Assembly: GCA_902386085.1 (NCBI GenBank)
Contig: CABMIA010000017.1
Span: forward strand, 1 to 19,824
From: an uncultured archaeon
GTDB lineage: Archaea; Halobacteriota; Methanosarcinia; Methanosarcinales; Methanoperedenaceae
DNA: 19,824 bases
Reading direction: 5' to 3'
Both the position numbers and the translations under genes were made by a program. The notes under the pieces were generated by a model, which worked only from the letters and a program-made list of their open reading frames with translations, did no database searches and was not told where the DNA came from. Below, one piece after another: positions 7,617 through 16,180 of the stretch (its first letter is position 1; each line of letters starts with the position of its first letter).

Positions 7617-8659
7617 CCCTTGCAGCAGATATGATTTAGTACGATCAGGCTTGTGGAATATTTCGCTTCATATTCATGACCGTTTGCCTTGAGAAGCGAG
7701 ATATAATAATCACGGATTTTCTGTGCTGCCTTTTCATTTTTATAGTTGTGATAGATATTAAGGCCATTATCAAATAGTTCTATCTTATCAATGAGCATCT
7801 GTGATTCATGAGTTTTCTTTAACAGATTTAAGAAATCCCGATGTGGAATGCTTGAAATGTGTTTTTTTGATATGGACTCGAATATTATTGCATCAAGAGG
7901 CGTATTGCAGGCAAGTATATCTTCATAGTGATCTTTATGCAAAGACACTATATTGTAATTCACAGAGCTGTATATCTCAATAAGATTTCTCCAGAATTCA
8001 TTTTTTGACATGAACTCATGTATTGCATCTTTCAAATAACCAAAATGGTTATTAGCAGCTTCAGGTTGTGTACCTTCCTCTCTTTTCTTTAAATCAATAC
8101 GAACCGAAGTTGCCCTCCGATGTACGACATCGATATCAAGCCCCTTGTTATGAACAAGGAACATTACCACCAGTTGTGCCAGGAAATTCCTGTAGAGTTC
8201 ATTATCGCCTGCAATCGTAACAGTTGCAGTAGCGGGACTGATATCGTCCATGCAGAATATGGATACTTCACAGTTCCACCCTGATTCCCGGCTGATACCG
8301 TTGATGTATTTATCAAGTTCTGAAATCGTCTTGATCTTTAAAGGGTCAAGCATTTCATCAATTATTACTTTATCCAGTGGAATGCCTTTTGTCCATTTCA
8401 ATGCCCATAAGAAAATCGGGCTGCTCAGCATGACATTTTTCCCGGTCTCGATGGATTTCTCTCTTGCGGTAAGATCCTTTTGCTCTGTTGCAATGCTTGA
8501 TATTGCATTTTCGATACTGCCGTAACGGTGAAGTGCTATCTCGGCAACATCCACTGCATCCCGGATTGCTGCGCTCAGGTTTCCCTCGTGTTTCTTAGTC
8601 AATGGTTCGAGTTTCTTAATATGAGCGCTTTCCAGTGATATGTTTCTCCTGATAACCAT
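7613..8659 (-). CDS. Ribbon-helix-helix N-terminal protein of unknown function
   Basis: This 348-residue protein begins VIRRNISLESAHIKKLEPLTKKH and continues with NLSAAIRDAVDVAEIAL. That is the strand-helix-helix pattern of a ribbon-helix-helix DNA-binding domain (residues 2-45). The remaining 300 residues have no family I recognise. They contain a mixed alpha/beta stretch (about 100-195) and a helical C-terminus ending NHICCKG. No membrane segment is seen. It is probably a DNA-binding regulator with a large ligand or oligomerisation domain, possibly autoregulatory through the long upstream intergenic region shared with purL. Its last bases overlap the convergent methyltransferase-like gene by 4 nt. 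The RHH call is moderately sure; the function of the rest is unknown. Confidence 0.8.
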   Translation of the reverse strand: MVIRRNISLESAHIKKLEPLTKKHEGNLSAAIRDAVDVAEIALHRYGSIENAISSIATEQKDLTAREKSIETGKNVMLSSPIFLWALKWTKGIPLDKVIIDEMLDPLKIKTISELDKYINGISRESGWNCEVSIFCMDDISPATATVTIAGDNELYRNFLAQLVVMFLVHNKGLDIDVVHRRATSVRIDLKKREEGTQPEAANNHFGYLKDAIHEFMSKNEFWRNLIEIYSSVNYNIVSLHKDHYEDILACNTPLDAIIFESISKKHISSIPHRDFLNLLKKTHESQMLIDKIELFDNGLNIYHNYKNEKAAQKIRDYYISLLKANGHEYEAKYSTSLIVLNHICCKG

Positions 8660-8692
8660 AGTCTCATTACTACCGAAGTATCACTGAATTAA

Positions 8693-8706
8693 TGCTTAAT
8701 AAATCT
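8693..8706 (-). promoter_or_regulatory. Possible TATA element for the RHH gene
   Basis: On the minus strand this reads GATTTATTAAGC, an AT-rich TATA-like element about 35-45 nt upstream of the RHH start codon. It is a consensus and position argument only. Confidence 0.35.
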
Positions 8707-8735
8707 TTTCACACTAAATTTAACAATATGATATT

Positions 8736-8890
8736 CTGGTACTACTTTAATGACAACTGGATATTTATTAGTGCTACTCCAACTGTTGATTACATCATGA
8801 TGAAGTAAAGGGTACATCAGGGTGGAATATCCGGGCGGGTTGGGGAGGGGGTTCATCGGTTATCTAAAAAGCGATTTTATTCTTAGAAAA
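8736..8890. repeat. Diverged intergenic repeat, copy A
   Basis: Three blocks match copy B (15474-15627) in the same order and orientation. Block 1 is 8736-8780 against 15474-15529; its first 22 bases match at 17, and a later stretch of 32 bases around ATATTTATTAGTGCTACTC matches at about 26, with an indel of about 12 nt between them. Block 2 starts at AAAGGG, 8807. Block 3 is around TCTAAAAAGCGA (8862-8873), against TTTAGAAAGCGA in B. Total lengths are almost equal, about 155 bp. No open frame of note is present. Copy A lies between divergent genes and copy B between convergent genes, so it is not simply a promoter or a terminator. Confidence 0.6.
8833..8851 (+). other. G-quadruplex motif
   Basis: GGGCGGGTTGGGGAGGGGG has four runs of three to five guanines with loops of 1, 2 and 1 nt. 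This is a strong three-tetrad G-quadruplex pattern. It stands out in otherwise AT-rich intergenic DNA, about 55 nt upstream of the purL TATA-like element, and lies within repeat copy A. Confidence 0.75.
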
Positions 8891-8904
8891 TACATCCTGA
8901 ATTA

Positions 8905-8919
8905 CATATATTTTATATC
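8905..8919 (+). promoter_or_regulatory. TATA-like promoter element of purL
   Basis: CATATATTTTATATC lies about 35-49 nt upstream of the purL ATG. It is the best TATA-box candidate in this intergenic region and implies a short leader. GGGAAAG just before the ATG may serve as a weak ribosome-binding site. Confidence 0.5.
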
Positions 8920-8953
8920 CTGTAACCATAATTAAGGCCACTGGGAAAGAATA

Positions 8954-11884
8954 ATGGTCAGCAGAATCGAACTCGGCTTCAAAAAAGGAATGAGAGATGC
9001 CCTTGGCGAAGGCATTAAAAAAAGAATAATTGAAGACCTGCATATTAATGTTGAGTCTGTCCGGACGATAGACGTATATACGCTTGATCCTGCTCAATCA
9101 AAAGAAAATCTGTCGCTCCTCGGGGAAAAATTGTTTGCAGACCCTGTTATCCAGGTTTATTCAGAAAAACCCCTTGCAGGGGATTTTTCATGGTTAATAG
9201 AAGTGGGGTACAGACCCGGAGTGACCGATAATGTCGGGTCAACTGCAAAAAAGGCATCAGAAGATGTACTGAAAACAAAATTGAACGGTGTTTATTTTTC
9301 AAGACAATATCTTATCAAAGGGGAGATCGGAAAAGACGAAGTTGAGCGGATTGCAGGCGGTCTTCTTGCCAACGGCCTGATAGAGATGTGGGAAATTGTA
9401 AGCACCAACGAATGGGATCAAGAAAAAGGAGTACATCTCCCACTTCCTGTTGTAAAAGGGAAGCACACGCCGTCCGTCTCAACAATAAATCTTGAGGTCA
9501 GTGATAATGGATTAAAAGAAATAAGTAAGCAAAGGCTTCTTGCGCTTAATCTCTCCGAGATGAGAACTGTCAGGAAATACTTCAATGAAACCGATACCAG
9601 AAAGGAAAGAGAGGATTTCGGTCTTTCCCTGCCTACCGATGTGGAGATCGAATTGCTCGCCCAGACATGGTCTGAGCACTGCAAGCACAAGATATTCAAC
9701 AGCCAGATAAATTATGCCGACGAAAATGGAGCGAGGACGATACATTCGCTTTTCAATACCTTTATCAAGCGTGCTACCAGGGAGATCAATAAGCCATGGC
9801 TTGTTTCTGTCTTTACTGACAATGCGGGAGTGATAAAGTTCAATGATGACTATAACCTTGTCATGAAGGTAGAAACGCACAACACGCCCTCAGCCCTTGA
9901 CCCTTACGGCGGCGCAATCACAGGCATCGTGGGCGTGAACCGCGACCCGCTGGGCACAGGCATGGGGGCGCGATTGATCTTCAACACTGATATTTTCTGT
10001 TTCGCCTCGCCGTTCTATGACAGGGAATTACCGCCGCGCCTTTTCCATCCGAAAAGGATATTCGAAGGCGTGCGGCGCGGCGTGGAACATGGAGGTAACA
10101 AGAGCGGCATCCCCACAGTGAACGGGTGCATCGTTTTTGATGACCGCTACCTCGGCAAGCCGCTCGTTTACTGCGGAACGGGCGGGATAATGCCCTCAGC
10201 AATCAATGGAAAGCCCTCGCATATAAAAGAAATCCACAATGGCGATCTAATTGTGATGACCGGGGGGCGCATCGGGAAAGACGGCATCCACGGTGCCACG
10301 TTCTCTTCTCTTGAACTTGATGAGAACTCCCCGGTGACGGCAGTCCAGATAGGGGACCCGATAACCCAGAAAAAGATGCTCGATTTCCTGCTTGAGGCAA
10401 GGGATAAGGGACTGTATAATGCCATCACCGACAATGGAGCAGGAGGCTTGTCCTCTTCCGTGGGAGAGATGGCGCAGCTTTCAGGCGGATGTCTCATAGA
10501 GCTTGAGAAATGCCCGCTGAAATACGCGGGTCTTGACCCATGGGAAATCCTGCTTTCCGAGTCGCAGGAGAGGATGACGCTTGCAGTTTCATCATCGAAG
10601 ATAGATGAATTCCTGAAACTTGCAAGAACAAGGGATACAGAGGCTACTGTGATCGGGAAATTTACGGACAGTGGGAAATTCCATGCAATGTATGGCAGCA
10701 AGACAGTGGCTTATCTGGATATGGATTTCCTGCATAAAGGTCTTCCTACGATGAAGCTCAATGCGCGGTGGGAACCTCAAAAGTTCGAGGAACCTGTTCT
10801 CGGGATCACTGGCCTGACCGCAACGCTTAAAAACCTTCTCTCGCGACTTAATATCTGCTCAAAGGAATACGTTATCCGGCAGTACGACCACGAAGTGCAG
10901 GGCGGCTCGGTCGTCAAGCCCCTGACATGTGAAGGGCCAAGCGATGCAGCAGTCCTTAGACCTTTACTTGACAGCATGGAAGGCGTTGTGGTGGCGAACG
11001 GCATCTGCCCGCGCTACGGCGATATTGATACTTACCACATGACCGCCTGCGCCATCGATGAAGCTCTCAGGAACCATATAGCGGTGGGAGGTTCGTTTGA
11101 CCATGTTGCAGGTCTTGATAACTTCTGCTGGTGCGACCCCGTGAAATCCGAGAAAAACCCGGACGGTGAATTCAAACTCGCGCAGCTTGTGAGGGCGAAC
11201 ATGGCATTGTATGATTATACCAGAGCCTACGGCGTGCCCTGCATCTCAGGAAAGGACAGCATGAAGAACGATTATATCATTGGCAGCAGGAAAATCTCCA
11301 TCCCGCCAACTGTGCTATTCTCTACAATTGGCAAAATCGGGGACGTCGGGAAGGCCGTGACGATGGATGTTAAAAAGCCTGATGACAGGGTTTACGTGCT
11401 CGGGATCACAAAGGACGAACTCGGGGCGTCGGAGTATTACGCCTCGCTTGGCTTCACAGGGAACGATGTGCCGAAAGTGAATGCGGTGTCGGCTAAAAAA
11501 CTTTACGTTGCCCTTGAAAAAGCCATCAATGAAGGTTTGGTGGCATCATGCCATGATTGTTCCGATGGCGGCCTGGGTGTGGCGCTTGCCGAGAGCGCTT
11601 TTTCAGGAGAGCTTGGGATGACAATTGAACTGGCAAAGGTGCCTGTGGAGAACATCAAGCGGGCTGATACCATATTGTTCTCAGAATCGCAGAGCAGGTT
11701 CGTTGTCACAGTGGCGCCTGACACTGTGGAGAGGTTTGAGGAAATAATGACTGGCAATGTGTTCGCTGATATCGGCGCGGTCATCCAGCAGCAGAATTTC
11801 ACAGTAAAGGACGGGGAGAAAGTGGTGCTGAGTGCCGGGGTTGATGAGCTGAAAGAGGCATGGCAGAAGACGCTCCGATGGTAA
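8954..11884 (+). CDS. purL: Phosphoribosylformylglycinamidine synthase, PurSL type, synthetase part
   Basis: This 976-residue enzyme makes FGAM from FGAR, ATP and ammonia, the fourth step of purine synthesis. Residues 1-150 look like two PurS-like domains in tandem; the second contains GYRPGVTDNVGSTAKKASEDV. The synthetase core follows, with the catalytic region TWSEHCKHK (238-246), ETHNTPSALDPYGG (307-320) and NRDPLGTG (329-336). A second, symmetry-related AIR-synthase-like half includes SGKDSMKND and HDCSDGGLGVALAES. Full-length enzymes of about 1,300 residues end in a class I glutaminase domain; here the protein stops after the second half. A separate PurQ must supply ammonia, and none lies in this window. 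HNTPS replaces the HNHPS of small PurL; I recall similar Ser or Thr variants in the PurSL group. There is no close operon partner: prpB starts 71 nt later. Confidence 0.93.
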   Translation: MVSRIELGFKKGMRDALGEGIKKRIIEDLHINVESVRTIDVYTLDPAQSKENLSLLGEKLFADPVIQVYSEKPLAGDFSWLIEVGYRPGVTDNVGSTAKKASEDVLKTKLNGVYFSRQYLIKGEIGKDEVERIAGGLLANGLIEMWEIVSTNEWDQEKGVHLPLPVVKGKHTPSVSTINLEVSDNGLKEISKQRLLALNLSEMRTVRKYFNETDTRKEREDFGLSLPTDVEIELLAQTWSEHCKHKIFNSQINYADENGARTIHSLFNTFIKRATREINKPWLVSVFTDNAGVIKFNDDYNLVMKVETHNTPSALDPYGGAITGIVGVNRDPLGTGMGARLIFNTDIFCFASPFYDRELPPRLFHPKRIFEGVRRGVEHGGNKSGIPTVNGCIVFDDRYLGKPLVYCGTGGIMPSAINGKPSHIKEIHNGDLIVMTGGRIGKDGIHGATFSSLELDENSPVTAVQIGDPITQKKMLDFLLEARDKGLYNAITDNGAGGLSSSVGEMAQLSGGCLIELEKCPLKYAGLDPWEILLSESQERMTLAVSSSKIDEFLKLARTRDTEATVIGKFTDSGKFHAMYGSKTVAYLDMDFLHKGLPTMKLNARWEPQKFEEPVLGITGLTATLKNLLSRLNICSKEYVIRQYDHEVQGGSVVKPLTCEGPSDAAVLRPLLDSMEGVVVANGICPRYGDIDTYHMTACAIDEALRNHIAVGGSFDHVAGLDNFCWCDPVKSEKNPDGEFKLAQLVRANMALYDYTRAYGVPCISGKDSMKNDYIIGSRKISIPPTVLFSTIGKIGDVGKAVTMDVKKPDDRVYVLGITKDELGASEYYASLGFTGNDVPKVNAVSAKKLYVALEKAINEGLVASCHDCSDGGLGVALAESAFSGELGMTIELAKVPVENIKRADTILFSESQSRFVVTVAPDTVERFEEIMTGNVFADIGAVIQQQNFTVKDGEKVVLSAGVDELKEAWQKTLRW

Positions 11885-11910
11885 ACACGGCGACAGGCAT
11901 CCCGATGCCA

Positions 11911-11930
11911 AAAGTTATATTGACATAACG
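11911..11930 (+). promoter_or_regulatory. TATA-like element with dyad upstream of prpB
   Basis: GTTAT (11914-11918) and ATAAC (11925-11929) form an inverted repeat around ATTGAC and include a TATA-like GTTATATT. The dyad lies about 27 nt upstream of the prpB ATG, where an archaeal promoter or overlapping operator would sit. This suggests prpB-prpC-prpD has its own promoter separate from purL. Confidence 0.4.
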
Positions 11931-11955
11931 CCATATTTTGTTGATGGGAGTGAGA

Positions 11956-12852
11956 ATGACACAAGGTAAGAGATTACGCGATGCCCTATCGGAGGAAAAA
12001 CCCCTCCAGGTCGTAGGAACCGTCAATGCCCTTTCAGCGATGATGGCAAAAAGAGCAGGCTTTCGGGCCATTTATCTTTCAGGGGCAGGTGTCTCGAATG
12101 CATCGCTTGGCGTGCCAGACCTCGGTATCATCACACTTTCTGATGTAGCCACGGACGCACGGCGGATCACTGATGCCGTGGATCTTCCTTTGCTTGTCGA
12201 CATCGACACTGGTTTCGGGGCTGAGTTCTCTATCGCGCGTACGATCAGGACGCTGGAAAAGGACGGGGCTGCCGGAGTCCAGATCGAAGACCAGGAGGCG
12301 CAGAAGCGCTGCGGGCACCGCCCGAACAAAAAAGTCGTCCCGGCAGGGGAGATGTGCGCCCGCATAAGGGCGGCTGTGGATGCGAGGAAAGACCCGGATT
12401 TTATGATAATAGCGAGGACGGATGCCTTTGCGCCTGAAGGGCTTGACGGGGCGCTTGCGCGTGCGTGCATGTATGTGGAAGCAGGAGCCGATGCGATCTT
12501 CCCTGATGCGCTTACCGGACTTGAACAATACAAAGCTTTCACAGAAGCGGTTCCGGTCCCTGTGCTGGCAAATATCACAGAATTCGGCATGACCCCCCTG
12601 TTCACCCTTGAAGAACTCAGGATGGCAGGTGTTTCCATAGCGCTGTATCCATTGTCCGCTTTTCGTGCGATGAACAGGGCAGCCGGGGAGGTATATCGGG
12701 TTATTCGCGAGCAAGGTACGCAGAAATCACTGATAGATACCATGCAGACGCGCGAGGAACTCTACGAACTTCTGGATTATTATCGCTATGAAGAGCTGGT
12801 CGATAAATTAATTGAAGGTGGGTATGGCAAAAATAAAAGGGTTCAAAAGTGA
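11956..12852 (+). CDS. prpB: 2-methylisocitrate lyase (PrpB)
   Basis: This 298-residue member of the isocitrate lyase/PEP mutase superfamily cleaves 2-methylisocitrate to pyruvate and succinate, the last step of the methylcitrate cycle. Family marks are [18 protein letters not shown] (40-57), the metal-binding DIDTGFG (82-88), E111-D112, the catalytic-loop KRCGH (117-121) and TEFGMTPLF (208-216). The start chosen is the ATG at 11956 because GGAGTGAG lies at the right distance upstream. TTG at 11938 and ATG at 11944 would only add six or four residues before the conserved region. The prpC start overlaps its end by 29 nt. Related lyases such as phosphonopyruvate or oxaloacetate-type enzymes share the fold. 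KRCGH and the prpC-prpD neighbours favour methylisocitrate lyase. Confidence 0.92.
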   Translation: MTQGKRLRDALSEEKPLQVVGTVNALSAMMAKRAGFRAIYLSGAGVSNASLGVPDLGIITLSDVATDARRITDAVDLPLLVDIDTGFGAEFSIARTIRTLEKDGAAGVQIEDQEAQKRCGHRPNKKVVPAGEMCARIRAAVDARKDPDFMIIARTDAFAPEGLDGALARACMYVEAGADAIFPDALTGLEQYKAFTEAVPVPVLANITEFGMTPLFTLEELRMAGVSIALYPLSAFRAMNRAAGEVYRVIREQGTQKSLIDTMQTREELYELLDYYRYEELVDKLIEGGYGKNKRVQK

Positions 12853-13951
12853 CAGCACCATCGGGCTTCGTGGCGTAAAAGCCGTGAATACAGCCCTGTG
12901 TTCGCTGAGCGTAGAAGGCATGAAGCTAAGTTACCTCGGATATCCGCTTGAACAGCTTGCGGAAAAGAGCACCTTCGAAGAAGTTTCCTACCTCCTGATA
13001 AACGGGGAGCTTCCAACCCGCAACCAGCTTTCGGGCTGGAGAGAAGAACTCATAAGTAATCGCCCGCTGCCCGGGTTTATCGAAAGGCTTCTTGAAATGA
13101 TGATGCCGGACTCGGCTCCCATGGCAGTGCTCCGTACGGCCGTATCCATGCTGGGCAATGAGGAACCCGAGCAGAAAAATGATGGGAAAAAAGTAGCCAA
13201 GCGGCTCCTCGGTGTCCTGCCCACGATACTGGGTTCCTGGTACCTGAAATCTCAAAGAAAGGAGATTCCAGTTTCAGAGGAAAATACACTGGCAGGGTAC
13301 CTTCTGCACATGGTCACTGGAAAGCGCCCTGCAAAAATAGAAAGGGACATGATGAACTGCTCCCTGATACTCTATGCAGAGCACGAACTTGCGGCATCCA
13401 CCTTTGCCACCCGCGTGTGCGCTTCTACACTTTCAGATTTCCATTCATGCATCGTTTCAGGCATCGGGACACTGGCCGGCCCCCTCCACGGAGGGGCAAA
13501 CGAGGCAGCCCTGGAACTTTTAGGCAGATTCAGGAACTCTGATGAAGCCAGAACGGGTGTGCTGCACATGCTGGAAAATAAGGAGCTGGTTATGGGTTTC
13601 GGGCACGCGGTGTACAAAGAAATTGATCCGCGCTCTTCTATCATCAGGGAGTGGGCTCATAAACTCTGCGCAGAAAAGAAAGATACGAAGTTGTTCGAGA
13701 TCGCAGAGGAGATCGAGCGTGTAATGTGGGATCAAAAGGGTCTGTTCCCTAACCTTGATTATTATACAGCGGTGGCGTACAGGACTGCAGGTATCCCTGC
13801 ATCCCTCTTTACGCCGATATTCGCCATCAGCAGATGCTGCGGCTGGAGTGCCCATATCCTTGAGCAGCGCGCCAGCAACAAGCTTGTAAGACCGCTTGCG
13901 AATTACGTGGGGCCGGAAGAAAGGGAATATATTCCGATCGATGAACGATGA
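12824..13951 (+). CDS. prpC: 2-methylcitrate synthase / citrate synthase family (PrpC)
   Basis: This is a 375-residue type II-like citrate synthase fold enzyme. It would condense propionyl-CoA with oxaloacetate to 2-methylcitrate and may also accept acetyl-CoA. Active-site residues expected for the family are visible: H187 in [11 protein letters not shown]222 in [10 protein letters not shown]261 in MGFGHAVYK and D312 in NLDYYTAV. Length is typical of the short archaeal/bacterial enzymes. The ATG at 12824 is preceded by GAAGGTGGG and lies inside the end of prpB, giving a 29-nt overlap. A TTG 12 nt earlier (12812) is less likely. prpD follows after 6 nt. Sequence alone cannot separate methylcitrate from citrate synthase activity; the assignment rests on the prpB and prpD neighbours. 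Confidence 0.9.
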   Translation: MAKIKGFKSDSTIGLRGVKAVNTALCSLSVEGMKLSYLGYPLEQLAEKSTFEEVSYLLINGELPTRNQLSGWREELISNRPLPGFIERLLEMMMPDSAPMAVLRTAVSMLGNEEPEQKNDGKKVAKRLLGVLPTILGSWYLKSQRKEIPVSEENTLAGYLLHMVTGKRPAKIERDMMNCSLILYAEHELAASTFATRVCASTLSDFHSCIVSGIGTLAGPLHGGANEAALELLGRFRNSDEARTGVLHMLENKELVMGFGHAVYKEIDPRSSIIREWAHKLCAEKKDTKLFEIAEEIERVMWDQKGLFPNLDYYTAVAYRTAGIPASLFTPIFAISRCCGWSAHILEQRASNKLVRPLANYVGPEEREYIPIDER

Positions 13952-13957
13952 TGTGCC

Positions 13958-15388
13958 ATGAAGCCCAGGAAATCAATTAGTCCTGACAAAGAAATGGCAG
14001 ACATTGCGGATTATGTTCTCGATTATTCTCCCGCCCATGAAGAGTCATACAACACGGCACGTCTCTGTCTGATGGATAGCCTCGGTTGCGCAGTGCTGGC
14101 TCTAAAATTCCCTGAATGCACAAGGTTGCTCGGACCCGTTGTCCCCGGAACTGTCGTACCGAACGGATCGCACGTACCCGGCACCTCATTTATTCTTGAC
14201 CCGGTCAGCGTAGCTTTCAATACAGGGGTTATGATCCGCTGGCTGGACTTCAATGATACGTGGCTGGCAGCTGAGTGGGGGCATCCTTCGGATAACATCG
14301 GCGCGATCCTTGCAGTGTCCGAATATATCTCACGAAGAAACATTGCAGGAGGTAAAGAACCCCTTATCATGCGTGATGTATTCACTGCCATGATAAAGGC
14401 ATACGAGGTCCAGGGTATCATGGCATTGGAGAACAGCTTCAACAAGCGCGGACTCGACCATGTCCTGCTCGTCAAACTTGCAAGTGCTGCAGTATGCGCA
14501 GGTCTCCTCGGATGCGATAGGGATAGGATTGTCAATGCGATATCCCAGGTCTGGGCAGACCTTGGCACTCTGAGGGTCTACCGCCATGCCCCCAATACCG
14601 GCTCACGCAAGAGCTGGGCAGCAGGGGATGCCGCAAGCCGCGGTGTCTTTCTTGCAATGCTATCGTCACGCGGGGAAATGGGGTATCCCACCGTCCTCAC
14701 AGCACCGGCATGGGGCTTTTATGAAAGGGTATGGAATGGTGAGCGTTTCAGGTTCCAGCGCCCTTATGGAAGCTATGTCATGGAGAACATCCTGTTCAAG
14801 ACATGCCCTGCCGAGTTCCATGGCCAGACGGCGGTCGAGGCTGGCATCAGGCTCCATCCTGAGGTACGAGATCGCCTGGATGAAATAGAGCGCGTGGAGA
14901 TAATCACACAGCGATCAGCTATAAGTATCATCGACAAGAAAGGGCACCTCAACAATCCTGCAGACAGGGATCACTGCCTGCAGTACATGACCGCAATCGG
15001 ACTGATTTTTGGAAAACTGGAATACGAAGACTATGAGGATGAAAGGGCTTTGGATCCCAGGATAGATGCCATGCGGGAGAAAATGATCGTGAGGGAGAAC
15101 CCCAGGTACACGAGGGACTATTACGATTCTGAAAAACGCGCCATTGCAAACTCGGTTCAGGTGTTCTTCAATGACGGGAGCAGTACCGAAGCCGTAGAGA
15201 TAGAATATCCAGCAGGTCACCGCAGGCGCCGTGAAGAGGCTAATCCTGTACTTCTGGAGAAATTCTGTCGCAATCTTTCTACGCGCTTTTCCCCTGGAAG
15301 ATTACAGAAGATTATAGAGATGTTCGAGGATGGTAAGAGGCTGGAACAAATGCAGGTTCCTCTTTTCATGGAACAGTTCAAGATATAA
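13958..15388 (+). CDS. prpD: 2-methylcitrate dehydratase, MmgE/PrpD family
   Basis: This 476-residue MmgE/PrpD-fold enzyme, normal in length for PrpD, would dehydrate 2-methylcitrate to 2-methyl-cis-aconitate. Characteristic stretches are [15 protein letters not shown] near the N-terminus, [12 protein letters not shown] followed by [11 protein letters not shown], the GNSRKSW-like [18 protein letters not shown], and [15 protein letters not shown]. The PrpD family does not use an iron-sulfur cluster, and none of the cysteine patterns needed for one is seen. The gene starts 6 nt after prpC. Hydration to 2-methylisocitrate would need an aconitase-type enzyme encoded elsewhere. The nearby DNA up to 15638 contains no further prp gene. 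The MmgE/PrpD family also includes other dehydratases and decarboxylases, but the cluster makes PrpD the best reading. Confidence 0.92.
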   Translation: MKPRKSISPDKEMADIADYVLDYSPAHEESYNTARLCLMDSLGCAVLALKFPECTRLLGPVVPGTVVPNGSHVPGTSFILDPVSVAFNTGVMIRWLDFNDTWLAAEWGHPSDNIGAILAVSEYISRRNIAGGKEPLIMRDVFTAMIKAYEVQGIMALENSFNKRGLDHVLLVKLASAAVCAGLLGCDRDRIVNAISQVWADLGTLRVYRHAPNTGSRKSWAAGDAASRGVFLAMLSSRGEMGYPTVLTAPAWGFYERVWNGERFRFQRPYGSYVMENILFKTCPAEFHGQTAVEAGIRLHPEVRDRLDEIERVEIITQRSAISIIDKKGHLNNPADRDHCLQYMTAIGLIFGKLEYEDYEDERALDPRIDAMREKMIVRENPRYTRDYYDSEKRAIANSVQVFFNDGSSTEAVEIEYPAGHRRRREEANPVLLEKFCRNLSTRFSPGRLQKIIEMFEDGKRLEQMQVPLFMEQFKI

Positions 15389-15473
15389 AAATAACTTTGG
15401 AAAAATCCTTATGCGGCAGGATTTCATAAGTTCCACAAATTCTGTACAATGTAATAAATCCCGCAATAATTCA

Positions 15474-15627
15474 CCGGTGCTATTTTAGTGACACCCCGAT
15501 GATAACTGCATATTTAATAGTGCCACTCTGATTCAATATTATTGTACTAAAGGTTGGGCAGGTGGATGGTGGTATTTAAAAAAGATATTACCTGCCCTAT
15601 TTAGAAAGCGACCTTATTGTATAAAAG
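15474..15627. repeat. Diverged intergenic repeat, copy B
   Basis: This is the same three-block element as copy A at 8736-8890, in the same orientation. It fills most of the 250-nt convergent gap between prpD and the KH gene. Its centre has a G-rich run, GGTTGGGCAGGTGG, at the place where copy A carries its G-quadruplex motif. No coding potential is seen in the gap. Confidence 0.6.
15556..15597. terminator. Hairpin in the convergent prpD-KH gap
   Basis: GGGCAGGT (15556-15563) pairs exactly with ACCTGCCC (15590-15597) across a 26-nt AT-rich loop. Its position between two convergent genes fits a transcription end region. No long T-run follows directly on either strand, so terminator function is only a suggestion. 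Confidence 0.4.
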
Positions 15628-15638
15628 ATTAACGGGAT

Positions 15639-16178
15639 TTATTGTAATCCGAGTTCTGCGCGCTTCAATTCGCTTTTCTTTTTCTCAAGGAATTTATACA
15701 CAGGCCCGTGGGTTGATCCTTTTAACAGCATGTCTATACCTGCCCGGGCGACCGCGTTCTGTTCAGGATACCCGATCAGGGATATGGTTTTCCCGTACAC
15801 GGAAATGCGCGCATTGGTAAGAGTCTCAAATACCTCCCGGCTTTTGCCTTCTTTTCCAATTATTCTTCCTTTTAAACGCTGAAGGTCTTTCTCGGTCCTT
15901 GCGATATCCGACAGGTCGATGGACTCGAACATAAGAAGTTCTTCATCAAACAGCCGCAGCGCCTTTTCAGGGCTGAACCCCCGTGCAATGGCCTGTACCA
16001 CCTCCCTTGCGCGCAGGCCCTTGAGAGGGTCTTTCGCTTCCATTATTTCGACATCGCCGCTTTTGCTATCGATATTAATCGTGGCGGTTGATTTTTCTTC
16101 AATAAGCTCTTTAATGCTTCCTTTCGGCCCGACTAAAACCGCAACTCGTTCAAGTGGAATTTTAATATGTTCTATCAT
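15639..16178 (-). CDS. Two-KH-domain RNA-binding protein, archaeal Dim2/Pno1 type
   Basis: This 179-residue RNA-binding protein has two KH domains, with the GxxG loops GPKG at residues 17-20 and GKEG at 108-111. The second lies in the strong match RLKGRIIGKEGKSREVFE. It resembles archaeal Dim2/Pno1, which acts in 30S subunit maturation near the 3' end of 16S rRNA and is thought to work beside Rio kinases and aIF1A. The ATG follows the rio1 stop by 2 nt, with an AGAGG ribosome-binding sequence inside the end of rio1. It is the last gene of the aIF1A-rio1-KH operon, a gene order I recall in many euryarchaea. The C-terminal tail is rich in lysine and glutamate. Confidence 0.93.
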   Translation of the reverse strand: MIEHIKIPLERVAVLVGPKGSIKELIEEKSTATINIDSKSGDVEIMEAKDPLKGLRAREVVQAIARGFSPEKALRLFDEELLMFESIDLSDIARTEKDLQRLKGRIIGKEGKSREVFETLTNARISVYGKTISLIGYPEQNAVARAGIDMLLKGSTHGPVYKFLEKKKSELKRAELGLQ

Positions 16179-16180
16179 TT

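Noticed and set aside
12072..12743. Open frames of 223 and 211 codons on the minus strand inside prpB
   Set aside because: They are shadows of a GC-rich gene with intact active-site motifs on the plus strand; the compositions are serine-, arginine- and proline-rich with no family match.
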